This document shows positions 8,704-15,776 of a DNA stretch of 64,000 bases, piece by piece. Made by a program: the position numbers and the translations under genes. The notes beneath the pieces were generated by a model. That model did no database searches and had not been told where the DNA came from. It saw only the letters and a list, made by a program, of their open reading frames with translations. The DNA comes from Terriglobia bacterium. GTDB lineage: Bacteria > Acidobacteriota > Terriglobia > Terriglobales > Acidobacteriaceae. The stretch is from NCBI GenBank assembly GCA_020073465.1, contig JAIQFC010000012.1, forward strand, positions 62,001 through 126,000, given 5' to 3'. Numbering within the stretch: position 1 is the first letter of the stretch; every line of letters starts with the position of its first letter.

Positions 8704-9408
8704 TCAGTTCGTCCCGGAGGTTGCGCTTGTCGGCTGCAGGGCTGCCTCATGCAGTTCAAGTTGAATAGGAGCGTTGTAGTCCGAATAAATCGTGCGCGAA
8801 CGCGCCCAGTCCACCGTCATTTCGTAGGGCAAGTGATCATTCATGCCAATGCATACGGTGTCATGTTCCAGGCCGCTGTAGCCGCCCTTCATGGTGACTT
8901 TCCATTCGCGGCAGCGCACTCCATTCACCGTTTTCTTGTCCCCTTTGTCGATGATCGCGCGCTTGATCATGGTGGCGAAATCAGGCAGAAAATTGCTGTT
9001 GTCGCCCTGTGCCAGACGGGAGCAGATAAGCTTGGGAGCGCCGCTCGGATAGCCCGATTTTTGCCAGGACCCATCCGGCGAGCGGCGGTACGAGGCGTTG
9101 CCCACTTCGAGCGTATCGCTGCTGGACTCGATCGGAGTATCCGACGCGTTGTCCACCACGTGCCACTTGGAGTGGTAGGCATTCTGCTCGCAAACCAGTT
9201 CGGAGGAGCTTTCGGAATGCTGCTTCCCGGCCAGCGGTTCTGACACAGTTGCGACGCGCACGCTGCGTACCTGCTTCATCGCATCCAGCGTCTTCTGAAA
9301 TTCCTTCTCGCCGCTCCCGCCCGGCGTCAGGTAGCTGAACGCCCAGCCCACAATCACCGCCGCGACCAAAAGCCGCGCTCCAAGCCATACCCAGTAGCGT
9401 CCACCCAT
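8704..9408 (-). CDS. Membrane-anchored protein of unknown function
   Basis: A 234-residue protein with an N-terminal membrane segment (LLVAAVIVGWAFSYL, residues of about 12-28) without a clear cleavage site, so it is probably an anchored periplasmic protein. The rest is beta-rich and has the flavour of LolA/LppX-like lipid-binding barrels (EFQKTLDAMKQVRSVRV, then WQKSGYPSG, YEMTVDWARSRTIYSDYNAP), but this is only a weak impression. It heads the minus-strand run of exported proteins and lies 58 bases upstream of the gene starting at 8645. The downstream 390-base gap probably holds its promoter. Confidence 0.75.
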   Translation of the reverse strand: MGGRYWVWLGARLLVAAVIVGWAFSYLTPGGSGEKEFQKTLDAMKQVRSVRVATVSEPLAGKQHSESSSELVCEQNAYHSKWHVVDNASDTPIESSSDTLEVGNASYRRSPDGSWQKSGYPSGAPKLICSRLAQGDNSNFLPDFATMIKRAIIDKGDKKTVNGVRCREWKVTMKGGYSGLEHDTVCIGMNDHLPYEMTVDWARSRTIYSDYNAPIQLELHEAALQPTSATSGTN

Positions 9409-9592
9409 AAAAGCACTCCCCCCGAGACAGCCTTCCGGGCTAGGTTATCGAAGGCTTGGAACGCCCGAAAGTTACGAATGTACTTTGCTTTCCGCACACT
9501 TGTGCTCCTGGTAGGCGTGTCCCCTGGGGACGATTTCTGGCTCTCAACAGGGCCCGGGTGTTAGACTGCGCAACGCTTCCCGAGGTTCAACG

Positions 9593-9751
9593 ATGCATCA
9601 GTCCCGATTGTTGAGTGTTATGTTGATTTTCCTTTGCCTCCTGCCTGACCTGACGATGCCCCAGCGATCAGCAGAAGCGCGGCGGGGTTTGCACTCACGG
9701 CATGGGGCGTGCGCAGTCCTTTCCGCGACATCTGCCGGTCTGCTGACGTAA
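9593..9751 (+). CDS. Possible short exported peptide, doubtful
   Basis: A 52-codon frame with GAGG 8 bases before the ATG and a signal-peptide-like start (LLSVMLIFLCLLPD). Its stop codon falls exactly where a repeat begins, so it could be the remnant of a longer exported-protein gene cut by the repeat. There is no homology evidence and it may be chance. Confidence 0.25.
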   Translation: MHQSRLLSVMLIFLCLLPDLTMPQRSAEARRGLHSRHGACAVLSATSAGLLT

Positions 9752-9788
9752 GGTCCCTCACCTGGCTTGCGCCAGGCTCGGGATGACA
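9751..9788. repeat. Half copy of the TGTCATCC-type palindromic repeat
   Basis: Read on the minus strand this starts TTGTCATCCCGAGC and contains an inner hairpin CCTGGC-GCAA-GCCAGG followed by GAGGGACCT. It matches one arm of the elements at 13208-13309 and 35346-35486. Confidence 0.6.
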
Positions 9789-9801
9789 AAGCCAGGGGGA
9801 C

Positions 9802-10629
9802 TTATCGAACGACAATGCCCGCATACCCCACAACCATGTCGCGGTCGCCTGAAACATCGCCCGAGGTTGCGTACTTCACCAACTCCGCCGACTTCGCTCC
9901 CAAACTCCGGGCCGCAGTCAACATCGCGATCGCCGGGCCGAAGCCGCACATGCTGATGTCCTGCTGCGTAACCACGTCATAAAGCCCGCGCGGATCAAGG
10001 CTCAAGATTCTCTCAATGGCGCGATGATCCTTTACGCGCGTAACCGCGTCCGACTCGTAGTGATTCATATCGCTCGAGGCGACGATCAGCACGTCTTCTT
10101 TCCGCGCTGCAATCATATCGGCAATCGCCTCTCCCAACTGCTGCAACGGATCGAATTGTCCCGTCCCCAGAGCAATGGGAACAAACGTCAGGTGCGGTTG
10201 ACGCAACAGCAGGAACGGTAACTCGACCTCGGCTGCGTGCTCGCCTCGGTGTGCCGCAGAGTCTTCTTGAAGGGCAGGGAAACGCTGCTTCAAATCTTCC
10301 GCCAAAGCAGTGTCGATGGGAATATTACCCAGCGGCGTCTCCCATTCCCCTTCGCTCATGACGGCCAGCATCCGCCCCATGCCGGTGTGGTTGGGACACA
10401 ACAGAATGCAGCGCGCCGGAACCTCGATCCGCGAAAAAACCGCCCCGGCCACATGGCCGGAATACATGTAACCGGCATGCGGAGCAATGCACCCCAGTGC
10501 GCGAATGCAATCCTGTTTGGTTGACTCAGTCCGCGAAAGATAGGAAGCGACTTCCTCGCGAAGAATCTCGGGCTCCCGCGGATAAAAGCGTCCAGCAACC
10601 GCTGGATGGCGAACCGTGGTGGTAGACAT
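9802..10629 (-). CDS. Memo-like protein (AmmeMemoRadiSam system protein B)
   Basis: A 275-residue protein of the Memo (MEMO1/DUF52) family, related to extradiol dioxygenases. Family motifs are visible: HPAVAGRFYP at the N terminus, IAPHAGYMYSGHVA, PNHTGMG, and SSDMNHYES, which supply the histidines of the presumed metal site. The ATG at 10629 was chosen because GAGAGGAGG lies 4 bases upstream and it gives the family start; longer versions add an Arg-rich leader. It lies 52 bases after rsmA on the same strand. The AMMECR1 and radical-SAM partners that give the system its name are not in the window. The biochemical function of the family is unsettled. Confidence 0.85.
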   Translation of the reverse strand: MSTTTVRHPAVAGRFYPREPEILREEVASYLSRTESTKQDCIRALGCIAPHAGYMYSGHVAGAVFSRIEVPARCILLCPNHTGMGRMLAVMSEGEWETPLGNIPIDTALAEDLKQRFPALQEDSAAHRGEHAAEVELPFLLLRQPHLTFVPIALGTGQFDPLQQLGEAIADMIAARKEDVLIVASSDMNHYESDAVTRVKDHRAIERILSLDPRGLYDVVTQQDISMCGFGPAIAMLTAARSLGAKSAELVKYATSGDVSGDRDMVVGYAGIVVR

Positions 10630-10681
10630 GGGCCCTCCTCTCGATGAGCGGGCCAGACGAAGAATCTCGGATGGAACTATG

Positions 10682-11545
10682 CTAAGAGCGGAACGGGGAG
10701 TTGCGCAAGGAGCGGAATATGGCTGCACTCTGTTCCAGGCTGAGCGTCTCCGCCCGTGCCGTTGCCTTGACGCGCGCTTCGGCCAGAGCCGACCGCAAGT
10801 CTCCTTCCGCATACTTCGCCTTCAGATTGTTCCAGAGCGTCTTCCGCTTCTGGCCGAAGGAAAGTCGCAGGAAATCGATGAACCCGTCTCCTGCAACCCC
10901 GAGTCTTTCCTGCTGGGGAGCGACTGTCAATCGCAACACGGCGGAATGCACCTTGGGCGCCGGCGCAAACGCTTCCGGCGGCACCGTGAACAGGTTCTCC
11001 ACTCGCGCATAAAGTTGTGCGGTAGCCGAAAGCATGCCGTACTCGCGTCCCCCGGGTTCGGCCGCGATCCGGTCGGCCACTTCCCGCTGCACCATGATCA
11101 CGATGCTCTCAAAGTACTTCGAGAACGCAAACAGCCGCAGCAGGATGTCGGACGTGATGTAGTAAGGCAGGTTGCCCACCACTTTTACCGGCTGTGGTTT
11201 CACCTCAATCCCCGGCCGTCCGAGTCCGGGCTTCGGCCCAAACAGGGAATCCAGATCCACTGCCAGGATGTCGGCCTCGATGATCTCGACATGGCGCGCC
11301 ATGCCGAACTTCAGCCGCAGTTGGGCTGCCAGCACGCGATCCAGTTCGACTGCGATCAGCCGCCGCGCCCGCTTTGCCAGGAGGGAGGTGATGATTCCCC
11401 GCCCGGGCCCGATTTCGAGCACCGTGCTCTGCGAAATGTCGCCCACCGCTTCGGCGATACGCCGCGCGTACTCGTCACTGGCTAAGAAGTGCTGTCCCAG
11501 TTTGGGTTTATGCTGCGGACGGCGGGCGGCAGCTACCTTTGGCAC
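10682..11545 (-). CDS. rsmA: 16S rRNA (adenine1518/1519-N6)-dimethyltransferase RsmA/KsgA
   Basis: A 287-residue S-adenosylmethionine-dependent methyltransferase that dimethylates two adenines near the 3' end of 16S rRNA during 30S maturation. The N-terminal KLGQHFL, SAM motif LEIGPGRGIITSLL, acidic VELDR and catalytic NLPYYIT are all present in order, followed by the C-terminal FLRLSFGQKRKTLWNNL. The GTG at 11545 was chosen because AGAGAGG lies just upstream and the start (VPKVAAARRPQ) sits close to KLGQHF; the in-frame ATG at 11719 would overlap divergent glgA. Expected family length is about 260-290. Confidence 0.92.
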   Translation of the reverse strand: MPKVAAARRPQHKPKLGQHFLASDEYARRIAEAVGDISQSTVLEIGPGRGIITSLLAKRARRLIAVELDRVLAAQLRLKFGMARHVEIIEADILAVDLDSLFGPKPGLGRPGIEVKPQPVKVVGNLPYYITSDILLRLFAFSKYFESIVIMVQREVADRIAAEPGGREYGMLSATAQLYARVENLFTVPPEAFAPAPKVHSAVLRLTVAPQQERLGVAGDGFIDFLRLSFGQKRKTLWNNLKAKYAEGDLRSALAEARVKATARAETLSLEQSAAIFRSLRNSPFRS

Positions 11546-11675
11546 ATTGACCCTCTCTTCTTCAGGTGTAGACTGACTCGTTGGTCCAGCTTTCTGCTGG
11601 GGACCCAGTTCGATCGTATATTCATCATAGCCTGCGCCCGCCGAAAATTGGGCGGGCCCGGAGGTTCTTGCTTTC

Positions 11676-13163
11676 ATGCACATCGCATTCGTTGCTTCCG
11701 AAGGCGTGCCTTTCTCCAAGACTGGCGGCTTGGCTGACGTAGTGGGCGCGTTGCCCCGGGCCCTGGCCGCCCTCGGGCACCAGGTCAGCGTGTACCTGCC
11801 GCGCTACCGTCAAACCAAGCTGTCCGATCCCGCGCAGGTGGTGCGCAGCATCACCATCCCCTTCGACGACAAGTATCGCTTTGCCTCGGTCGTCACGGGA
11901 GGCAGCCAGTCCGGTGTACGCTTCTATTTCGTCGAGTCCCCGGAATTCTTCGATCGCGATGCTCTCTACGGAACCCCCGCCGGCGACTATCCCGACAACG
12001 CCGAGCGCTTTGCGCTTTTCTCGCGTGCCGTCCTCGAGGCTTCCAAGGTTCTAGGAGTACCGCATGTCTTCCACTGCCATGACTGGCAGTCGGCGCTGGT
12101 GCCAGTGTTGTTGCGCACCATCTATGCCGAAGATCCCGCGTTCCGTGATGTAGGCACCGTGTTCACGATCCACAACATGGGATATCAGGGCCTGTTTCCG
12201 CCCGAGACCCTGCCGCTGCTCATGCTGCCCTGGGATCTGTTCACCATGTCGAAGATGGAATTCTTCGGGCAGGTGAATTTCCTCAAAGGCGCGCTGGTCT
12301 ACTCGGACTTCATCACCACGGTCAGCCGGAAATACAGCCAGGAAATTCAGACGGCGGAATATGGCTTTGGCCTGGAGGGCGTGCTGCGTGGGCGATCCTC
12401 GACGGTCACCGGAATTCTCAACGGCGTCGACTATGACGAGTGGAGTCCGCAGACCGACAAATTCGCTGCTGCCAAGTATTCTCCGCAGGATCTTTCTGGC
12501 AAGTTAAAGTGCAAACAGGATCTGCTTGCCGCGTTCGGCATGGTGTCTGCCGACCCCAGGCTGCCGGTGATCGGCATCGTCTCCCGCTTCGCCGCGCAGA
12601 AAGGGTTTGACCTGATCTCCCAAGTGATGGACCGGCTCGCCCGCGAAGAAATGATTGTGGTCGCCCTCGGCGCCGGCGACAAGCCCTACGAGGAAATGTT
12701 CCTCCGTCTCAACAAGCAATTCCCCAATAAGATCGCGGTGAAGGTCGCCTACGATAACGCCGTTGCCCACAAAATCGAGGCCGGCTCCGACATGTTCCTC
12801 ATGCCCTCGAGATACGAGCCTTGCGGCTTGAACCAGATCTACAGCCTGAAGTACGGCACCGTCCCGGTCGTCCGCGCCACCGGTGGCCTTGACGACACCA
12901 TCGAACCCTGGGACGTACGCTCCGGCAAGGGCACGGGCTTCAAGTTCACCGAGTACAGCGGCGAATCGCTTCTGCTGACCATCAAGCAAGCGCTGCACGC
13001 CTATCGCGACCAGACTTCCTGGCAGGCGCTCATGCGCAACGGCATGAACAAAGACTTCTCCTGGAATGCCTCCGCGCGGGAGTACGGCAAGGTGTATGAC
13101 CGCGTACGCCAAATCCGCGGAGGCGCGGCAGTGCAGGAGAAACTAAGCACAGTAACCGCTTAA
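11676..13163 (+). CDS. glgA: Glycogen synthase (ADP-glucose type)
   Basis: A 495-residue GT5 glycosyltransferase that extends alpha-1,4-glucan from ADP-glucose. The ADP-glucose-binding KTGGL is at residues 15-19. HDWQSALVP and IHNMGYQG are in the N-terminal Rossmann domain. IVSRFAAQKGFDL and the C-terminal PSRYEPCGLNQIYSLKYGT, with the conserved catalytic Glu, are in the second domain. Length is normal for the family (about 475-500). GGAGG lies 11 bases before the ATG. It is transcribed away from rsmA, and the 130-base gap should contain both promoters. No other glycogen gene is in the window. Confidence 0.95.
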   Translation: MHIAFVASEGVPFSKTGGLADVVGALPRALAALGHQVSVYLPRYRQTKLSDPAQVVRSITIPFDDKYRFASVVTGGSQSGVRFYFVESPEFFDRDALYGTPAGDYPDNAERFALFSRAVLEASKVLGVPHVFHCHDWQSALVPVLLRTIYAEDPAFRDVGTVFTIHNMGYQGLFPPETLPLLMLPWDLFTMSKMEFFGQVNFLKGALVYSDFITTVSRKYSQEIQTAEYGFGLEGVLRGRSSTVTGILNGVDYDEWSPQTDKFAAAKYSPQDLSGKLKCKQDLLAAFGMVSADPRLPVIGIVSRFAAQKGFDLISQVMDRLAREEMIVVALGAGDKPYEEMFLRLNKQFPNKIAVKVAYDNAVAHKIEAGSDMFLMPSRYEPCGLNQIYSLKYGTVPVVRATGGLDDTIEPWDVRSGKGTGFKFTEYSGESLLLTIKQALHAYRDQTSWQALMRNGMNKDFSWNASAREYGKVYDRVRQIRGGAAVQEKLSTVTA

Positions 13164-13207
13164 GAAGGACACGTCATCCGGGAGAGGGCATGTTCCCCAA
13201 GATGCCG

Positions 13208-13309
13208 TGTCATCCCGAGCAATGCGAGGGATCTAGGTTCTTGCCTGCGCCGCCTCTGCTCCACGGGTTAAGCAGAAACCTGGATCTCTTCGCTTTGCTC
13301 GGGATGACA
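13208..13309. repeat. Palindromic repeat, TGTCATCCCGAGC type
   Basis: A 102-base element with terminal inverted repeats of about 33 bases: TGTCATCCCGAGCAATGCGA at the left matches the complement of the right end (GCTTTGCTCGGGATGACA). It lies between glgA and dinB. It belongs to the same family as the element inside uvrC. Confidence 0.8.
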
Positions 13310-13360
13310 GCTGTCTGGAGAAACCCAAGCCCTCTCCTCCCTTGCTACAATCCGCTCAGC

Positions 13361-14632
13361 ATGTCCGTCGCATCCCACATGCCGGATTTTCCCCGCACCA
13401 TCTTCCACGTCGACATGGACGCCTTCTTCGTCTCCGTGGAGGAGCTTTACGATCCCGCCCTGAAAGGCAAACCCGTGGTGGTTGGCGGCCAACGCAATGA
13501 GCGCGGCGTGGTCTCGGCTGCGTCCTATGCGGCGCGCAAGTTCGGTGTGCACTCCGCCATGCCGTTGCGCACGGCGGCGAAGTTATGCCCGCAGGCCATT
13601 TTCGTTGACGGACACCCAGATCGCTACCGCGAGTGTTCGGAGAGAGTCCACAAAGTCCTGACGACGTTTTCTCCGCAAGTTGAAATGGCCTCGATCGACG
13701 AAGCCTATCTCGACATGACCGGCACCGCCCGCCTGCATGGCCCCCCGCTCAAGGCGGCTCATACGCTGCACCAGCGCATGAAGGCAGAGACGAACCTGAA
13801 CTGCTCCATCGGCATCGGGAGTTCCCGCCTCATCGCCAAAGTTTCCTCGGCCCAAGCCAAGCCCAACGGCGTTCTGTGGATTATCCCGGGAGAGGAAGCA
13901 AAGTTCCTCGCGCCACTCGACGTTCGGGAGATTCCCGGCGTCGGCAAGGTCATGGAGAGCCACCTGCACGATCTCGGAATCAAGAAAGTCGGAGACCTCG
14001 CACGTCTTGACGACTCCGAACTCGAGGAACGCTTTGGAAAGTGGGGCCTGGCGCTGGCAGGGAAGTCACGCGGGGAAGACGCTGGCGGATGGTTCGACAA
14101 CGAAGTCGGCGCCGATCTGGATGCCAAGTCCATCAGCCACGAGCACACCTACAACGAAGACACCGCCGACGTGGCCCAGCTTGAAGCCACGTTGATGCGT
14201 CTTTCCGAGATGGTCGGACGCCGCCTGCGTGAAGCCAACTTCTACGCCCGCACGCTTCAGCTCAAGCTGCGCTACAAGGACTTCACCACCATCACCCGCG
14301 CGCACACTCTGCCCGCACCTACGCAACTCGACAACGAAATCTTCGAGCACATCCGCACGCTCTTCCGCAAGAACTGGAAGAAAGGTACGCAAGTTCGTCT
14401 GCTGGGAGTGCACGCCGCATCATTTTCTTCATCCCAGCCCGATCAGATCAACCTGCTCGAAGGCACCCGCCAGCAGCGCTGGAAAGACGCCCTCGCCGCC
14501 GCCGACCGCCTGCGCGACAAGTTCGGCGAGTCGAGTGTCAGCCTAGCGAGTGGGATGCGCGGCAGCTTCCGCGAGCGCACGCACGAGAATCCCGCGGGTC
14601 TGCCGGGGAAGAGCAAGCGGAAACAGGACTGA
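13361..14632 (+). CDS. dinB: DNA polymerase IV (Y-family)
   Basis: A 423-residue translesion polymerase. Catalytic carboxylates are visible as Asp18 in FHVDMDAFF and Asp113/Glu114 in SIDEAYLD. The helix-hairpin-helix palm/thumb motif IPGVGKVMESHLHDLGI is also present. FFVSVEE carries the steric-gate position. The little-finger domain follows (RRLREANFYARTLQLKLRYKDF), with a basic C-terminal tail (GLPGKSKRKQD). The ATG at 13361 was chosen because the upstream extension of the frame runs through the repeat element; a second ATG six codons on (MPDFPRT) is also possible. A beta-clamp motif was not clearly seen. No LexA-type operator was recognised upstream. Confidence 0.93.
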   Translation: MSVASHMPDFPRTIFHVDMDAFFVSVEELYDPALKGKPVVVGGQRNERGVVSAASYAARKFGVHSAMPLRTAAKLCPQAIFVDGHPDRYRECSERVHKVLTTFSPQVEMASIDEAYLDMTGTARLHGPPLKAAHTLHQRMKAETNLNCSIGIGSSRLIAKVSSAQAKPNGVLWIIPGEEAKFLAPLDVREIPGVGKVMESHLHDLGIKKVGDLARLDDSELEERFGKWGLALAGKSRGEDAGGWFDNEVGADLDAKSISHEHTYNEDTADVAQLEATLMRLSEMVGRRLREANFYARTLQLKLRYKDFTTITRAHTLPAPTQLDNEIFEHIRTLFRKNWKKGTQVRLLGVHAASFSSSQPDQINLLEGTRQQRWKDALAAADRLRDKFGESSVSLASGMRGSFRERTHENPAGLPGKSKRKQD

Positions 14633-14827
14633 ACGCTGTTGAGTTGTTCCTTAGATCGCCCGTCGGCAACATCACGTCTGCTGGAATAGGTTGTGTAATC
14701 GCCTGTTCTCAGTAACGTCACCGACGGGCTAGAAGTGTTAGCAATGGACGCTCATGAAGAACGATTGGTTTAGTGTGAGGGTCAGCCCCCTTTAGGTTAG
14801 GATTTTGGACACCGGGAAGGAGAGCGT

Positions 14828-15568
14828 GTGGAGTCGGTCTCTTTGGACAATCCATTCTTTGATGAACTGGCGAAGTACCCGGTCCGGTTTTCGACGCCCG
14901 TGTTTTTTGGTGATTCGCCTTTCTCTTCTTACTCTGCTTCTCTCAGAAACGGCACCGGCAGTCTTATGAAGCTAGGAGATAAATACCTTGGGGTAACCTG
15001 CGAGCACGTGCTGCGTGAATATCGTCGCATCAAGGAGGCACAGACACAGACCGTGTTTCATTTCGGTCGAGCGGCGATCAATCCGGAAGAACACCTGATT
15101 AGCGAGAATCGCGTCTATGACCTGGCTGTTTTCGACCTGACGCCCTTCGTCGGCGAGGTCCCCGATTTCACCGCGGCAAAGTTCGTGGAGCCGACTACTT
15201 GGCCGCCCCGGGATGTGTCGCGTGAGGATGTTATCTGCCTCGGTGGATTCCCAGGCATTTGGCGAGAGCAGATCAACCTGGGCCATCTGCGGTTTTGTTC
15301 CTTTAGCTCGGGGGCGGGGCAGGTTCACGCAGTCGGGGAACACCACCTAATGACGCGGGTTGAAGTTGAGAAGTGTGTCACTCAATTCAATAACGGGGTG
15401 GTGTTGGGGTCGCTCGGGGGCCTGAGTGGGGGGCCTGTTTTCGTCTGGCGGAAAGAATCGATTCTGGCTGCGGAGCTCGTCGGCTTCATTTCCGAATATC
15501 AGGAATGCTACGATCTGATGCGCGTAACTTCGGCGAACCTCATACGGGAGAATGGCACTCTCGTCTAA
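14828..15568 (+). CDS. Trypsin-like serine peptidase domain protein
   Basis: A 246-residue protein with the order of a chymotrypsin-fold catalytic triad. His60 lies in GVTCEHVL, where trypsins have TAAHC. Asp98 lies in YDLAVFDL and Ser200 in GGLSGGPVF. There is no signal peptide or membrane segment, so it would act in the cytoplasm unless exported otherwise. The GTG start is supported by AAGGAG about 7 bases upstream. Base composition is visibly less GC-rich than neighbouring genes (GT- and AT-rich codons), suggesting transfer. Similar stand-alone trypsin-like proteins occur in phage-defence and accessory contexts, but no partner gene is adjacent. Substrate unknown; the triad assignment is from motifs only. 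Confidence 0.75.
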   Translation: MESVSLDNPFFDELAKYPVRFSTPVFFGDSPFSSYSASLRNGTGSLMKLGDKYLGVTCEHVLREYRRIKEAQTQTVFHFGRAAINPEEHLISENRVYDLAVFDLTPFVGEVPDFTAAKFVEPTTWPPRDVSREDVICLGGFPGIWREQINLGHLRFCSFSSGAGQVHAVGEHHLMTRVEVEKCVTQFNNGVVLGSLGGLSGGPVFVWRKESILAAELVGFISEYQECYDLMRVTSANLIRENGTLV

Positions 15569-15776
15569 AGGGTTCTATGAAAGCGGATGTCAAGAGAAAC
15601 ACTTTTCCCTTGGCCGGCATTACTGTTGAAACATCGCCGTTTCACCAATGATCGGCCGCGACGTCACTAGATTGTGATCACACGAGAATCAGGTTGTCGA
15701 GCCCCGGTTGACCCCCTTCCCCCCGCCGCACTAAGATTCCCAGTCCTTCTTCCCAGCCCTTTCTTAGGAGTCCAAC

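Larger units (their letters stand above)
9409..9801. other. 393-base gap with weak features
   Basis: The region lies between the divergently ending Memo-family gene (9802, minus) and the start of the gene at 9408 (minus). It holds a possible 52-codon frame at 9593-9751 and half of a palindromic repeat at 9751-9788. Nothing else was recognised. Confidence 0.5.

Noticed and set aside
12504-13112. 202-codon minus-strand frame inside glgA
   Set aside because: The plus strand is a complete glycogen synthase with all motifs.
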